DNA from: an uncultured Clostridia bacterium
GTDB lineage: Bacteria; Bacillota; Clostridia; Lachnospirales; Anaerotignaceae
NCBI GenBank assembly: GCA_944377425.1
Contig: CALWEX010000067.1
Location: 1 to 56,233 of the forward strand
Direction: 5' to 3'
Length of the DNA stretch: 56,233 nt
The translations under genes and the position numbers were made by a program. Under the pieces are notes generated by a model. That model was not told the DNA's origin and made no database searches. It saw only the letters and a list, made by a program, of their open reading frames with translations. Of this stretch, positions 15,791 to 23,680 are shown piece by piece; the stretch's first letter is position 1, and every line of letters begins with the position of its first letter.

Positions 15791-16472
15791 CATATACTAT
15801 TAAATATCCAAGACCTTCTTTAGCAGCAAGGAATTCTCCTACAATAACACCTACAAATGAGAGGCCTACATTTATTTTAAGTGCATCTATAATATATGGT
15901 GTAGCAGAAGGAAATACTACTTTAAAAAGAACATCTTTTTTGTTTCCGCCAAAAGAACGCACAAGGCGTATATCATCTTTATCGGCGTTATTAAAGCCGC
16001 CTAATACGTTAATAATAGTTACTATTACAGAAGTAAGAAGAGCAACGGCTATTATGGCTTTCATGTTGTTGCCCAGCCATACAATAATAATAGGTGCCAA
16101 AGCTGTTTTTGGCAGGCTGTTTAAAACAACAAGATAAGGGTCGCATACTTTATTAATAAAACTGTTCCACCACAAAATAACAGCTACTAATGTGCCCATA
16201 ACAGTTCCAATGCCAAAGCCTACACATGTTTCAAATAAAGTTATACCTACATGCCTAAGCAGTGAGCCATCTTTAAGCATACCTATGGCACAGACTATAA
16301 TGCTGCTTGGTCTGCTGAATATAAATGGGTCTATAACACCTGTATCAGCGGCTATTTCCCAAATGATGAAAAAGAGTAAAAATATAGCAATTCTTGTGAT
16401 TTTTACTGCTTGCTTGGTCCTATTCAAGCTTTTTATAAACATAATTTGCTCTTTAGAAGGATTGTTGTTCAT
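15753..16472 (-). pseudogene. ABC transporter permease, NitT/TauT type, C-terminus lost to element insertion
   Basis: A 239-aa membrane permease with about six hydrophobic segments and the EAA-like loop GGNKKDVLFKVVFPSATPYI that contacts the ATPase. The family (SsuC/TauC-like) imports nitrate, sulfonates, taurine or thiamine precursors; the substrate is not readable. The C-terminal helix ending after YLIVYGSQVF is replaced by a few residues from the integrated element, so the protein may be non-functional. The start overlaps the ATPase stop by 4 bp. The substrate-binding protein gene is not in the window and may lie beyond the element. Confidence 0.75.
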
Positions 16473-17212
16473 TTGTCCAGCTCCTTCCAGATTTTATTAA
16501 AATATTCTCTGAATTCCGGAGCTTCACGGGCGCTTATACCGTTTTTAAAATTATCCGGAAACTCTATTTTAAACTCTGCTTTAAGACTTGCAGGCCGTTT
16601 TGAAAAAACAAGGACTCTGTCCGATAACGAAACTGCTTCGGAAATATCATGAGTTACAAGAACTGCCGTTTTTTTCTCTTTTTTAATAATTTTACTTATT
16701 TCATCAGAAACTGTAAGGCGAGTTTGGTAATCAAGCGCCGAAAACGGCTCATCAAGAAGAAGTATGTCCGCCTGAGAAGCAAGTGTGCGTATAAGGGCTG
16801 CTCTTTGGCGCATACCGCCGCTTAATTCAGATGGTTTTTTAAATGCAAATTCTTCAAGGCCATATTTTTTCAAGAGTTCATGGACTTTCTGCCTGTTTTC
16901 AGCTGTAAGATTCTTTTGAAGCTCAAGGCCAAGACAGGCATTTGAAAAAACGCTTCTCCATTCAAAAAGGTGGTCTTTTTGCAGCATATAAGCGCTTTTT
17001 CTGTTTCCTTCTATTTTAACGGTGCCTTCGCTGGGAAGGCTTAAACCAGAAATAACAGAAAGAAGGGTACTTTTGCCACAGCCTGATGGCCCAACAATAC
17101 TTAAAAATTCGCCGTCATAAATGTCAAAAGTTACATTGTCCAAAGCTTTTGTTTCACCTTTAGGACTATGATATGACAGGCTTATATTTTTAAGGTGCGC
17201 TATAGCCTCCAT
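16469..17212 (-). CDS. ABC transporter ATPase, NitT/TauT type
   Basis: A 247-aa ATPase with Walker A GPSGCGKST (near residue 40), signature LSGGMRQR, Walker B ILLLDEPFSALD and the switch His in VTHD. Similar to SsuB/TauB proteins that power import of sulfonate, nitrate or pyrimidine-like solutes. ATG 17212 follows a GGAGG site. It pairs with the permease downstream, which has been truncated by the mobile element, so this ATPase may now lack a working partner unless it serves another permease. Confidence 0.9.
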   Translation of the reverse strand: MEAIAHLKNISLSYHSPKGETKALDNVTFDIYDGEFLSIVGPSGCGKSTLLSVISGLSLPSEGTVKIEGNRKSAYMLQKDHLFEWRSVFSNACLGLELQKNLTAENRQKVHELLKKYGLEEFAFKKPSELSGGMRQRAALIRTLASQADILLLDEPFSALDYQTRLTVSDEISKIIKKEKKTAVLVTHDISEAVSLSDRVLVFSKRPASLKAEFKIEFPDNFKNGISAREAPEFREYFNKIWKELDK

Positions 17213-17603
17213 AATTTATAACCTCCGTTTGTTTTTACTCCATTATATTTAAAAAACATACTTTTTGTGATTGGATTTAATTGTGAATGTATTTAGAGTT
17301 TAAGCCTGCCGAAAGTATATATAACATATGTTAGCGTCTATAATTTTTTATATGAAAATGTTATTATTAGTAATACAAAATTTTTATTGCGATATTTAAG
17401 AATAATTTTATTTAATAAGCTTGTTTAGTGTCTGTTTTCAGTAAAAACATATATTTTATACATTATTTGGTTATTGATAAGTTGATTTTGAATGTAAGTT
17501 ATGTTATTGTAATAAGATAGGTTTATTATGTAGTAAATTTTATAATAAATAATAAACGGCATCCGTTATTTATATTTATACAAATATGAAAGGGGTACTT
17601 TAA
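17213..17603. other. AT-rich divergent intergenic region
   Basis: About 390 bp between the divergent ABC operon and gatC. It is very AT-rich and must hold both promoters. I see several TTGATT/TTGAAT and TAAGAT-like boxes near 17475-17520 but no pair good enough to call, no T-box motif and no clear hairpin. Confidence 0.5.
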
Positions 17604-17891
17604 ATGGTAATTGACGATAAAATGATTGATTACATTGGCGAGCTTGCTCGACTGAGGTTACAAGAAAATGAGCGTGAGAGCGCTAAAAACGAAATGAACA
17701 AAATAATAGATTATATGGACACATTAAACAAAATAGATACTAACGGCATAGAGGCTATGAGCCATGCCTTTCCTGTTAAAAACGTATTCAGAAAAGACGA
17801 AGTTAAGCCTTCCATAAATAGGGAAGACCTGCTTTTAAATGCGCCTGATAAGAGCGAAGAAGCATTTAAAGTTCCTAAAACTTTTGATTAA
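17604..17891 (+). CDS. gatC: Aspartyl/glutamyl-tRNA amidotransferase subunit C
   Basis: A 95-aa GatC with the usual N-terminal helix (YIGELARLRLQENE) and the central NKIDTNGIEAMSHAFP region that wraps around GatA. It stabilises the GatA-GatB pair in the complex that converts misacylated Glu-tRNA(Gln) and Asp-tRNA(Asn) to the correct amides. AAAGGGG precedes the ATG. First gene of a gatC-gatA-gatB operon, the usual order in Firmicutes. Confidence 0.95.
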   Translation: MVIDDKMIDYIGELARLRLQENERESAKNEMNKIIDYMDTLNKIDTNGIEAMSHAFPVKNVFRKDEVKPSINREDLLLNAPDKSEEAFKVPKTFD

Positions 17892-17915
17892 AATAGAAAT
17901 ATAGGAGGCCTTAAA

Positions 17916-19388
17916 ATGGATTTAAGCAAGCTTACAGCCTTAGAGGCTGGAAAACTCATAAAAAACAGAGAAATAAGCGTAACTGAAATTACTAAAGCAG
18001 CGCTTGATAACATAGATAAAACTGATAAAAATTATAAAGCATTTGTTACTGTATGCCATGATGAAGCCCTTAAACAGGCTGAAGAAGTACAGAAAAAAAT
18101 AGATGATGGCACATTAACATCTCCTCTTGCTGGAGTGCCTATGGCTGTAAAAGACAATATGTGTACAAAAGGCATACTTACAACAGCATCTTCTAAAATA
18201 CTTACAGGCTTTAAGCCATTTTACAATGCAACAGCGGTTGAAAAGCTTGAAAAAGCTGGCGGTGTACTTTTGGGCAAGCTTAACATGGACGAGTTCGCTA
18301 TGGGTAGTACAACTGAAACATCATATTATGGCCCAACTTTTAACCCTTGGGGAGAAAACAGGGTTCCAGGTGGTTCTTCCGGCGGCTCTGCTGTTGCTGT
18401 AGCTACAGACCAGGCTTATTACACACTTGGTTCTGATACAGGTGGTTCTATAAGACAGCCGTGTTCTTTCTGCGGTATAACTGGTATAAAACCAACATAC
18501 GGCGCTGTATCAAGATATGGTCTTTTAGCTTATGCTTCATCCCTTGACCAGATAGGTCCTATGGGTAAAACAGTTGAGGATGTGGCTGAGGTTCTTTCTA
18601 TTATTTCAGGCCACGACCCTAAAGACAGCACATCTTTTAATCAGGAAGCACTTAAATTCAACCTTGAAAACAATGTAAAAGGCAAAAGGATTGGTATTCC
18701 TGTTGAATACTTTGGAAAGGGCTTAGATGCAGACGTTAAAACAAGAGTTTTAGAGGCTGCTAAAAAGCTTGAGTCAATGGGTGCTGTTGTTGAAGAATTT
18801 AATATGCCAGAACTTGACTATGCTATTCCTACTTACTATATTGTAGCCTGTGCTGAGGCAAGCTCTAACCTTTCTAGATATGATGGTGTTAAATATGGTT
18901 ACTGCACACCTGAATTTGAGGACCTTACTGATTTGTACTGCAAGTCAAGAAGCGAAGGCTTTGGTATGGAAGTAAAACGCCGTATAATGATAGGTGCTTT
19001 TGTTCTTTCCAGCGGCTATTATGACGCTTATTACAAAAAGGCACTTCAGGTTAAGGCTATTATTAAAAATTCATTTGATAAAGCATTTGAAAAATATGAC
19101 GTTATATTAAGCCCTACAGCTCCTACAACAGCTCTTAAAATGGGCGAAAATTTAAGTGACCCGTTAAAAATGTATCTTGGCGATATTTATACAGTTTCTG
19201 TAAACTTAGCCGGACTTCCTTCAATGGTTGTGCCTTGCGGATTTGACTCAAATGGTCTTCCTGTAGGTTTACAGCTTACTGGTAAGGCATTTAGCGAAAA
19301 TACGCTTATGAATATAGCTTATTCCTACCAGCAGGAAACGGATTTCCACTTGAAAAAACCTGTTTTAAAGAAAGAAATGGAGGCGTAA
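17916..19388 (+). CDS. gatA: Aspartyl/glutamyl-tRNA amidotransferase subunit A
   Basis: A 490-aa amidase-signature enzyme that frees ammonia from glutamine for GatB. The catalytic Lys is in AVKDNM (near residue 78), the cis-Ser in GGSSGGSA (near residue 153) and the nucleophile Ser in SDTGGSIRQP (near residue 178). Length is normal. It follows gatC by 24 bp with an AGGAGG site, and gatB starts 3 bp after its stop region. Confidence 0.97.
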   Translation: MDLSKLTALEAGKLIKNREISVTEITKAALDNIDKTDKNYKAFVTVCHDEALKQAEEVQKKIDDGTLTSPLAGVPMAVKDNMCTKGILTTASSKILTGFKPFYNATAVEKLEKAGGVLLGKLNMDEFAMGSTTETSYYGPTFNPWGENRVPGGSSGGSAVAVATDQAYYTLGSDTGGSIRQPCSFCGITGIKPTYGAVSRYGLLAYASSLDQIGPMGKTVEDVAEVLSIISGHDPKDSTSFNQEALKFNLENNVKGKRIGIPVEYFGKGLDADVKTRVLEAAKKLESMGAVVEEFNMPELDYAIPTYYIVACAEASSNLSRYDGVKYGYCTPEFEDLTDLYCKSRSEGFGMEVKRRIMIGAFVLSSGYYDAYYKKALQVKAIIKNSFDKAFEKYDVILSPTAPTTALKMGENLSDPLKMYLGDIYTVSVNLAGLPSMVVPCGFDSNGLPVGLQLTGKAFSENTLMNIAYSYQQETDFHLKKPVLKKEMEA

Positions 19389-19391
19389 GGC

Positions 19392-20825
19392 ATGGAATTT
19401 TTAACAACAATGGGTTTGGAAGTTCATTGTGAGCTTTCTACTAAAACTAAAATATTTTGCTCATGCTCTACTGAGTTTGGCGGAGAGCCTAATACACATG
19501 TTTGTGAAGTATGTACAGGTATGCCGGGTTCACTGCCTGTTTTAAACGAGCAGGTTGTGGAATACGCTATACGTACGGGCATTGCTACTAACTGTACAAT
19601 AACACAATATAATAAATTCGACAGAAAAAATTATTTTTACCCAGACCTTCCTAAGGCATATCAGGTTTCACAGCTTTATCTGCCAATTTGCCAGAACGGA
19701 CATATTGATATAGAGGTAAATGGTGTTAAAAAAGCAATAAGAATTAAAGAAATACACATGGAAGAAGACGCCGGAAAACTTATTCACGACCCTTGGGAGG
19801 ACTGCACACTTGTAGACTATAACAGATGTGGCGTTCCTCTTTTGGAAATTGTTTCTGAGCCGGATTTTGAAAGCGGAGAAGAAGTAATAGCTTATCTTAC
19901 AAAGCTTAAATCTATTTTACAGTATATTGGTGTTTCAGACTGTAAAATGGAGCAGGGTTCTTTAAGAGCCGATGTTAATATATCTGTTCGTCCGGTTGGT
20001 CAGAAAGAGCTGGGCACAAGAACAGAAATGAAAAACATTAACTCATTTAAAGCTATTGCCAGAGCTATTGAAGGTGAAAGACAGCGCCAGATAGATGTTA
20101 TAGAAGACGGCGGAAAAGTGGTTCAGGAAACTAGAAGATGGGACGATACAAAGGGTATGTCTTATGCTATGCGTTCAAAAGAAAATGCACAGGACTACAG
20201 ATATTTCCCTGAACCAGACCTTGTGCCTATTGAAATAAGCGACGAATGGATAGAAAGAGTTAAAAACTCACTTCCTGAGCTTCCAGAAGAAAAGAAAGCA
20301 AGATATATTTCAGAATATAACTTACCTGAATATGATGTTGACATAATTACAGGTTCAAAATATCTTGTTAGAATATTTGAGGGCGCCCTTGAAGTATGCG
20401 GAGAGGCTAAAGAAGTTTCAAACTGGATAATGGGTGAAGTTTTAAGGCTTGCGTCTGAAACATCTACAGAAGTGGAAGACATTAAGTTCTCTCCAGAAAA
20501 TCTTGGTAAACTTATAGTTTTAGTTAAAAAGAAAGTAATAAACCGAAATACTGCTAAAGAAGTATTTGAGAAAATGTTCAGTGAAAATATTGAGCCTGAA
20601 CAGTATATAAAAGACAATGGCCTTGAAATGGTAAATGATGATGGAGCAGTTTTGGCCGTTGTTAAATCAGTAATAGAGGCTAACCCAAAAGCTGTAGCTG
20701 AATTTAAAGGCGGAAGCGCAAAAGTAAAAGGTTTCTTTGTAGGCCAGTGTATGAAGCAGCTTAAAGGCAAAGCAGACCCTGCAACAGTAAATAAAATAAT
20801 AGCTGAAGAACTTGAAAAGCTTTAA
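19392..20825 (+). CDS. gatB: Aspartyl/glutamyl-tRNA amidotransferase subunit B
   Basis: A 477-aa GatB kinase/transamidase subunit. It opens with MGLEVHCELSTKTKIFC and shows the Cys-rich zinc site (CSCS, CEVCTGMPGSLP), KKNYFYPDLPK-like FDRKNYFYPDLPKAYQ, LLEIVSEPDF, and the helical plus YqeY-like tail. It activates the glutamyl or aspartyl carboxylate on tRNA with ATP and transfers ammonia from GatA. Length is normal and a good terminator follows. Confidence 0.97.
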   Translation: MEFLTTMGLEVHCELSTKTKIFCSCSTEFGGEPNTHVCEVCTGMPGSLPVLNEQVVEYAIRTGIATNCTITQYNKFDRKNYFYPDLPKAYQVSQLYLPICQNGHIDIEVNGVKKAIRIKEIHMEEDAGKLIHDPWEDCTLVDYNRCGVPLLEIVSEPDFESGEEVIAYLTKLKSILQYIGVSDCKMEQGSLRADVNISVRPVGQKELGTRTEMKNINSFKAIARAIEGERQRQIDVIEDGGKVVQETRRWDDTKGMSYAMRSKENAQDYRYFPEPDLVPIEISDEWIERVKNSLPELPEEKKARYISEYNLPEYDVDIITGSKYLVRIFEGALEVCGEAKEVSNWIMGEVLRLASETSTEVEDIKFSPENLGKLIVLVKKKVINRNTAKEVFEKMFSENIEPEQYIKDNGLEMVNDDGAVLAVVKSVIEANPKAVAEFKGGSAKVKGFFVGQCMKQLKGKADPATVNKIIAEELEKL

Positions 20826-20830
20826 TTCTA

Positions 20831-20867
20831 AACGGCCATATCCTATAGGGTATGGCTGTTTTTTTAT
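20831..20867 (+). terminator. Intrinsic terminator after gatB
   Basis: GCCATATCC (20835-20843) pairs with GGGTATGGC (20848-20856) across a 4-nt loop, followed by GTTTTTTTATTT. It ends the gatCAB transcript. Confidence 0.85.
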
Positions 20868-20950
20868 TTAAGGCAGTAAAATTAATTATTTTATTGATAT
20901 AATTGATATTAAAATATAAGAAAATATATACAACAATATGTAAAATATAA

Positions 20951-20979
20951 TTGACATTTAGAATAATATATATTATAAT
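20951..20979 (+). promoter_or_regulatory. Consensus sigma-A promoter
   Basis: TTGACA at 20951-20956 and TATAAT at 20974-20979 with 17 bp between: a perfect vegetative promoter. It drives the XRE regulator and membrane protein pair. Confidence 0.85.
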
Positions 20980-21002
20980 TTGCAATGTAAGGAGGTGGTG
21001 GT

Positions 21003-21197
21003 TTGAAGAACCTCAAACTAAAGGCAGCCCGGGCCGCTATGGATTTATCGCAGGAAGAATTGGCACAGAAAATAGGCGTAACAAGGCAAACTATAGGAAT
21101 GATAGAAGCAGGGAAGTACAACCCCACATTAAATTTATGTATTGCTATATGTAAAGCTTTGAATAAAACTTTAGACGAGCTTTTTTGGGAGGAATGA
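21003..21197 (+). CDS. XRE-family transcriptional regulator (64 aa)
   Basis: A single helix-turn-helix domain: KAARAAMDLSQEELAQKIGVTRQTIGMIEAGKYNP, then a short helical end with LDELFW. It belongs to the small YozG-like XRE proteins that usually pair with a membrane protein. The start is TTG at 21003 after AAGGAGGTGGTGG. It sits in an operon with a membrane protein 2 bp downstream and probably represses its own strong promoter. Confidence 0.85.
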   Translation: MKNLKLKAARAAMDLSQEELAQKIGVTRQTIGMIEAGKYNPTLNLCIAICKALNKTLDELFWEE

Positions 21198-21199
21198 TT

Positions 21200-21637
21200 A
21201 TGACTGATGAAAGAATTAAAATAGGGTATGACAAAATAAGAAGTGAGTTTATGCTTATTGTTTATTTTGCGGCTTTGGCTTCATTTGTAATTAAAACTGC
21301 CGTTTATGGAGCTAATTTTGACAGAAGTTTATTCGAATTTTTAGTGCTTGTTATTTTTCCAGTATATCAGGCGGTAAGAGCACATCAGCTTGGAATAGCT
21401 GTGCAATTAGACAAAAATAAAGTCAAAAGCAGCTTTATAACTCTTTTTATTGTATTTGCAATACTTATAATTTATGGTGTATATAAAATTAAAAGCACAA
21501 ATATGAATACAGAAGAGATTTTGGAAGTTGTTTCGTATTTGGTTGCGTATATTGCTGCTGTTACTGTAATAAGAATTTTGTTTATTAAACATGAAAACAA
21601 GAGGTTTGAAAATCTTGGGAAAAAATACGATGACTAA
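21200..21637 (+). CDS. DUF6773-like integral membrane protein
   Basis: A 145-aa protein with four predicted transmembrane segments (near residues 18-35, 43-60, 80-97 and 112-130) and charged ends. The start ATG 21200 follows GGGAGG; ATG at 21185 is earlier in frame but lies in the regulator gene. Proteins like it lie next to XRE regulators in many Firmicutes (DUF6773-type). Function unknown. Confidence 0.65.
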   Translation: MTDERIKIGYDKIRSEFMLIVYFAALASFVIKTAVYGANFDRSLFEFLVLVIFPVYQAVRAHQLGIAVQLDKNKVKSSFITLFIVFAILIIYGVYKIKSTNMNTEEILEVVSYLVAYIAAVTVIRILFIKHENKRFENLGKKYDD

Positions 21638-21642
21638 CTGCA

Positions 21643-21675
21643 AAAAGCCTGCTGTTGAATAGACAGTAGGCTTTT
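21643..21675 (+). terminator. Intrinsic terminator after the regulator-membrane protein pair
   Basis: AAAAGCCTGCTGT (21643-21655) and ACAGTAGGCTTTT (21663-21675) form a strong hairpin with a T-run at its end and an A-run at its start, so it could work in both directions. Confidence 0.85.
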
Positions 21676-21752
21676 AAACTTTTATATATAATAATGTTTG
21701 TTGAAATTAGAATATTTATTGTTATAGTTAGTTTTTTAAGAAACCAATTAAA

Positions 21753-21803
21753 AAAATCAATATAGTTAACATAATAATATTATAGTAAACTAAATTGATT
21801 TTA
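21753..21803. repeat. 50-bp near-perfect palindrome
   Basis: AAAATCAATATAGTTAAC (21753-21770) and its near-complement (21786-21803 region) match at about 16 of 18 positions around an ATAATATTAT centre. AT-rich, no T-tract. It lies 90 bp before the amidase promoter and could be an operator, a cruciform or a decayed small transposable element. Confidence 0.45.
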
Positions 21804-21844
21804 CAGAATTTGTTAAGTCATATATAAATAAGTACAAGTTGAAT

Positions 21845-21873
21845 TTGTAGCAAAATTAGTTTTTAACTATATT
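21845..21873 (+). promoter_or_regulatory. Candidate promoter for the amidase
   Basis: TTGTAG (21845-21850), 17-bp spacer, TATATT (21868-21873), about 30 bp before the amidase start. A reasonable vegetative promoter. Confidence 0.5.
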
Positions 21874-21903
21874 ATAGAGCAAAAGGGTTTTGGAGGAAAC
21901 AAA

Positions 21904-22485
21904 ATGCCTAATATATTTTTAAGTCCTTCCGTTCAGGAATATAATGAATATTTAAACGGTGGCAGCGAGGAATATTACATGAATTTGATAGCAGATGCTA
22001 TGGAACCTTATTTAAACATAAACGATATAAATTTTACAAGAAATAATACCGAAGAGCCGGTTTCACAAGCTATTAAAGATTCTAATAGCGGAAATTATGA
22101 TTTGCATTTGTCAATTCATTCAAATGCTGCACCGGAAAACTTAAAAGGTAAGCTTTCTGGAGTTGATATTTATTACAGTCCGGTAAGTTATTTAGGAAAG
22201 ATGTTTGCAGAGATGTTAGCTGAAAACTACAAAACAATATATTATAATCCAGATAAAGTAAGAATTGTACCAACAACATCCTTAGGAGAAATACGAAGAA
22301 CCACAGCGCCAGCAGTTTTAATTGAGACAGCTTACCATGATAATCCTGAAGACGAAGAATGGATTAAAAATAATATAGATAACATAGCAAGAGTTTTAGC
22401 TATGACTGTAACTGACTTTTTTAATTTACCTTTTGTAGAACCAATAGAAAACGACTATGAAATAGAAGTTGATGTAATTGAATAA
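21904..22485 (+). CDS. N-acetylmuramoyl-L-alanine amidase (Amidase_3 family)
   Basis: A 193-aa zinc amidase domain. The conserved parts are FLSPSVQEYN at the start, EEYYMNLIADAMEPYL with the first Glu, LHLSIHSNA with the zinc His, and VLIETAYHDNPEDE with the catalytic Glu. The usual first zinc His of the DxGHG loop is replaced by SPSVQEYN, a variant seen in a branch of clostridial proteins. No signal peptide is visible. It cleaves the peptide stem from muramic acid. GGAGG precedes ATG 21904. Confidence 0.8.
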   Translation: MPNIFLSPSVQEYNEYLNGGSEEYYMNLIADAMEPYLNINDINFTRNNTEEPVSQAIKDSNSGNYDLHLSIHSNAAPENLKGKLSGVDIYYSPVSYLGKMFAEMLAENYKTIYYNPDKVRIVPTTSLGEIRRTTAPAVLIETAYHDNPEDEEWIKNNIDNIARVLAMTVTDFFNLPFVEPIENDYEIEVDVIE

Positions 22486-22551
22486 ATTATATTGTTTATT
22501 TAATAAATAATAAATATAGGTTTAAAGTTTATTTAAGTTAATAATTCGCAC

Positions 22552-22584
22552 AACTATTCGCAAAACTTCGTTAAGTTTTGCGAA
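22552..22584. repeat. Left boundary repeat of the inovirus, hairpin-forming
   Basis: AACTATTCGCAAAACT at 22552-22567 is identical to 27578-27593 at the right end. The following bases make it a hairpin: TTCGCAAAACTT (22557-22568) and AAGTTTTGCGAA (22573-22584) with a CGTT loop. It is the likely left attachment site. Confidence 0.65.
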
Positions 22585-22652
22585 GCAAATGAAAAAGAGT
22601 TTGCAGCTGAAACCTTGTAAACAGATATACAAAGCTGCACACTACCACTGTT

Positions 22653-22709
22653 GAAAAGCTGAGCTGCCGATGAGCTGCGTTAGCGTGCTCCTTGGCAGCT
22701 CAGCTTTTC
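22653..22709. repeat. Perfect 16-bp inverted repeat with 25-nt loop
   Basis: GAAAAGCTGAGCTGCC (22653-22668) and GGCAGCTCAGCTTTTC (22694-22709) are perfect complements, with a second GAGC/GCTC pair inside the loop. GC-rich compared with its surroundings. In filamentous phages such non-coding hairpins serve as packaging signal, complementary-strand origin or single-stranded attachment site; which applies here is unknown. Confidence 0.75.
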
Positions 22710-22718
22710 TATTTCTTA

Positions 22719-22736
22719 GCAAAACTTCAGTTTTGC
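22719..22736. repeat. Second left copy of the GCAAAAC/GTTTTGC hairpin
   Basis: GCAAAAC (22719-22725) TTCA loop GTTTTGC (22730-22736) with flanking TTA and GAATTAG. Its right flank resembles the right arm of the boundary hairpin at 27597-27611, so it could mark an alternative left junction or serve as a terminator for the repressor gene. Confidence 0.55.
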
Positions 22737-22751
22737 GAATTAGTTTATGTT

Positions 22752-22919
22752 TTAAATTTTTTTTATTTCAATGTATTTTTTTAGCATATAATTTATTTGT
22801 TTTGAAATATCTCTTTCATTTTCTAATGCTTCTTTTTCTATTTCTTCATAAATTTCTATAGGTATTCTTATAGTAGTATGTTTAACTTTCTTTTGGTTTT
22901 TTTTGTTTGTTTCATTCAT
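22752..22919 (-). CDS. Ribbon-helix-helix (Arc/MetJ type) repressor of the inovirus
   Basis: A 55-aa minus-strand protein. Residues 14-52 read HTTIRIPIEIYEEIEKEA...DISKQINYMLKKY: a beta strand with alternating polar residues, then two helices, which is the ribbon-helix-helix fold. The Lys-rich N-terminus would contact DNA. AAGGAGA precedes the ATG at 22919. It is divergent from the phage operon, and a 16-bp repeat in the shared promoter region is a likely operator. Most likely the lysogeny or copy-control repressor. Confidence 0.75.
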   Translation of the reverse strand: MNETNKKNQKKVKHTTIRIPIEIYEEIEKEALENERDISKQINYMLKKYIEIKKI

Positions 22920-22965
22920 TTATTTAATCTCCTTTTTTTTTGTATTTTACTAAAATTAATGTGTT

Positions 22966-22995
22966 TTGTAAAATTCTATTGTGTTCTAATAGAAT
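22966..22995 (+). promoter_or_regulatory. Inovirus early promoter with embedded operator
   Basis: TTGTAA (22966-22971), 18-bp spacer, TAGAAT (22990-22995). The spacer is almost exactly the first operator repeat, so a bound repressor would block RNA polymerase. Confidence 0.45.
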
Positions 22996-23041
22996 ATGTG
23001 TTATATTTGTATTGTATTCTTAAATATTCTATTGTGTTCTA
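22973..23041. promoter_or_regulatory. Two copies of a 16-bp operator repeat
   Basis: ATTCTATTGTGTTCTA occurs at 22973-22988 and again, identically, at 23026-23041, 53 bp apart, between the divergent repressor and the structural operon. A degenerate third copy (ATTGTATTCTTA) lies between. The TTCTA units are palindromic with AATAGAAT after the first copy. They fit binding sites of the ribbon-helix-helix protein. Confidence 0.6.
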
Positions 23042-23061
23042 TTTTAGGAGGTTGATTTTTT

Positions 23062-23292
23062 ATGATGTTTGAGAAAAAAGGTGTAGTATTAGTTGATGTT
23101 CGTCATTTTGTTTCAAAAAATGGTAAACCTTTAGATTTTGCTGTAATAGCTGACCCAGCTACTTATGAGAATTTAGAGTCTTTGCTTGGTTCTGATGTAA
23201 ATGTTAATGAGCTTGTTCGTGGTTCTCGGTATACCGCAAAGATGTCTATATCTGGACGTTATTCCAATTTAACTTTAATTCCTGAAAAGTAA
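23062..23292 (+). CDS. Probable ssDNA-binding replication protein of the inovirus
   Basis: A 76-aa protein with alternating strands (VVLVDVRHFVSKNGKPLDFAVIADP ... YTAKMSISGRYSNLTLIP), consistent with a small OB-fold protein in the place of gene V of filamentous phages. That protein coats the viral strand and controls the switch to packaging. No close motif proves it; position and fold pattern carry the call. TTAGGAGG precedes ATG 23062. Confidence 0.6.
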   Translation: MMFEKKGVVLVDVRHFVSKNGKPLDFAVIADPATYENLESLLGSDVNVNELVRGSRYTAKMSISGRYSNLTLIPEK

Positions 23293-23312
23293 AAAGGAAA
23301 GGGTGATTTATA

Positions 23313-23492
23313 ATGTCTGATGTATCTTTTATAGCAGAAGCTGCTCAGTCTGCTTCTTTAGCTGCTTCTGATTTAATTCCTATTATTGATTCTTTAGAAT
23401 CTATATATAAATGTGAAGTTGTATTACTTGTTTTTTTGGCGTTTGGCTTTGGTGTCCTTCTTTTTCAGTCGTTTGGGAAGGGTGGTAGTTAA
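23313..23492 (+). CDS. Small inovirus membrane protein (59 aa)
   Basis: A 59-residue protein with a hydrophilic, Ser/Ala-rich N-terminus and one transmembrane helix at residues 35-53 (VVLLVFLAFGFGVLLFQS), then a short GKGGS tail. AAGGGTGATT precedes the ATG. Its stop overlaps the next start (TAATG). It fits a minor coat protein of the pVII/pIX kind. Confidence 0.6.
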   Translation: MSDVSFIAEAAQSASLAASDLIPIIDSLESIYKCEVVLLVFLAFGFGVLLFQSFGKGGS

Positions 23493-23617
23493 TGGATTAT
23501 TCTGATTTTTTTACTTTAGGTGTAAACGCTTTTACTTGGGGTATTGGAGCTTCTGCCTTTGCCTATTTAGTTGGTTTTTCTGTTCGTTATGTTCTTAAGT
23601 TTTTTAATCTTTTTTAA
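23492..23617 (+). CDS. Small inovirus membrane protein (41 aa)
   Basis: A 41-residue protein, largely one hydrophobic helix (VNAFTWGIGASAFAYLVGF) with a basic end. The start ATG overlaps the previous stop by one base (TAATG), indicating translational coupling. Likely another minor coat protein. No homologue recognised. Confidence 0.6.
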   Translation: MDYSDFFTLGVNAFTWGIGASAFAYLVGFSVRYVLKFFNLF

Positions 23618-23618
23618 T

Positions 23619-23641
23619 TGTAAAGTGTCGCGACTTTTACA
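23619..23641. repeat. Imperfect palindrome before the major coat gene
   Basis: TGTAAAGTGTCGCGACTTTTACA, with an 8-bp perfect centre GTCGCGAC. It lies in the 63-bp gap between the small coat-like genes and the major coat gene. Possibly an mRNA processing or stability element; no T-tract. Confidence 0.4.
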
Positions 23642-23680
23642 TATATTAAAATTTTTATTTACATTAAGGAGGTTTTTTTT

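Noticed and set aside
20195..20770. Minus-strand ORF opposite gatB
   Set aside because: It is the antisense of a well-conserved gene, with no ribosome site and no recognised domain.
22556..22584. Left inovirus hairpin as a classical dif site
   Set aside because: It does not fit the Firmicutes dif arms or the 6-8 bp central spacing; only the general idea of Xer-type use is kept as a possibility.
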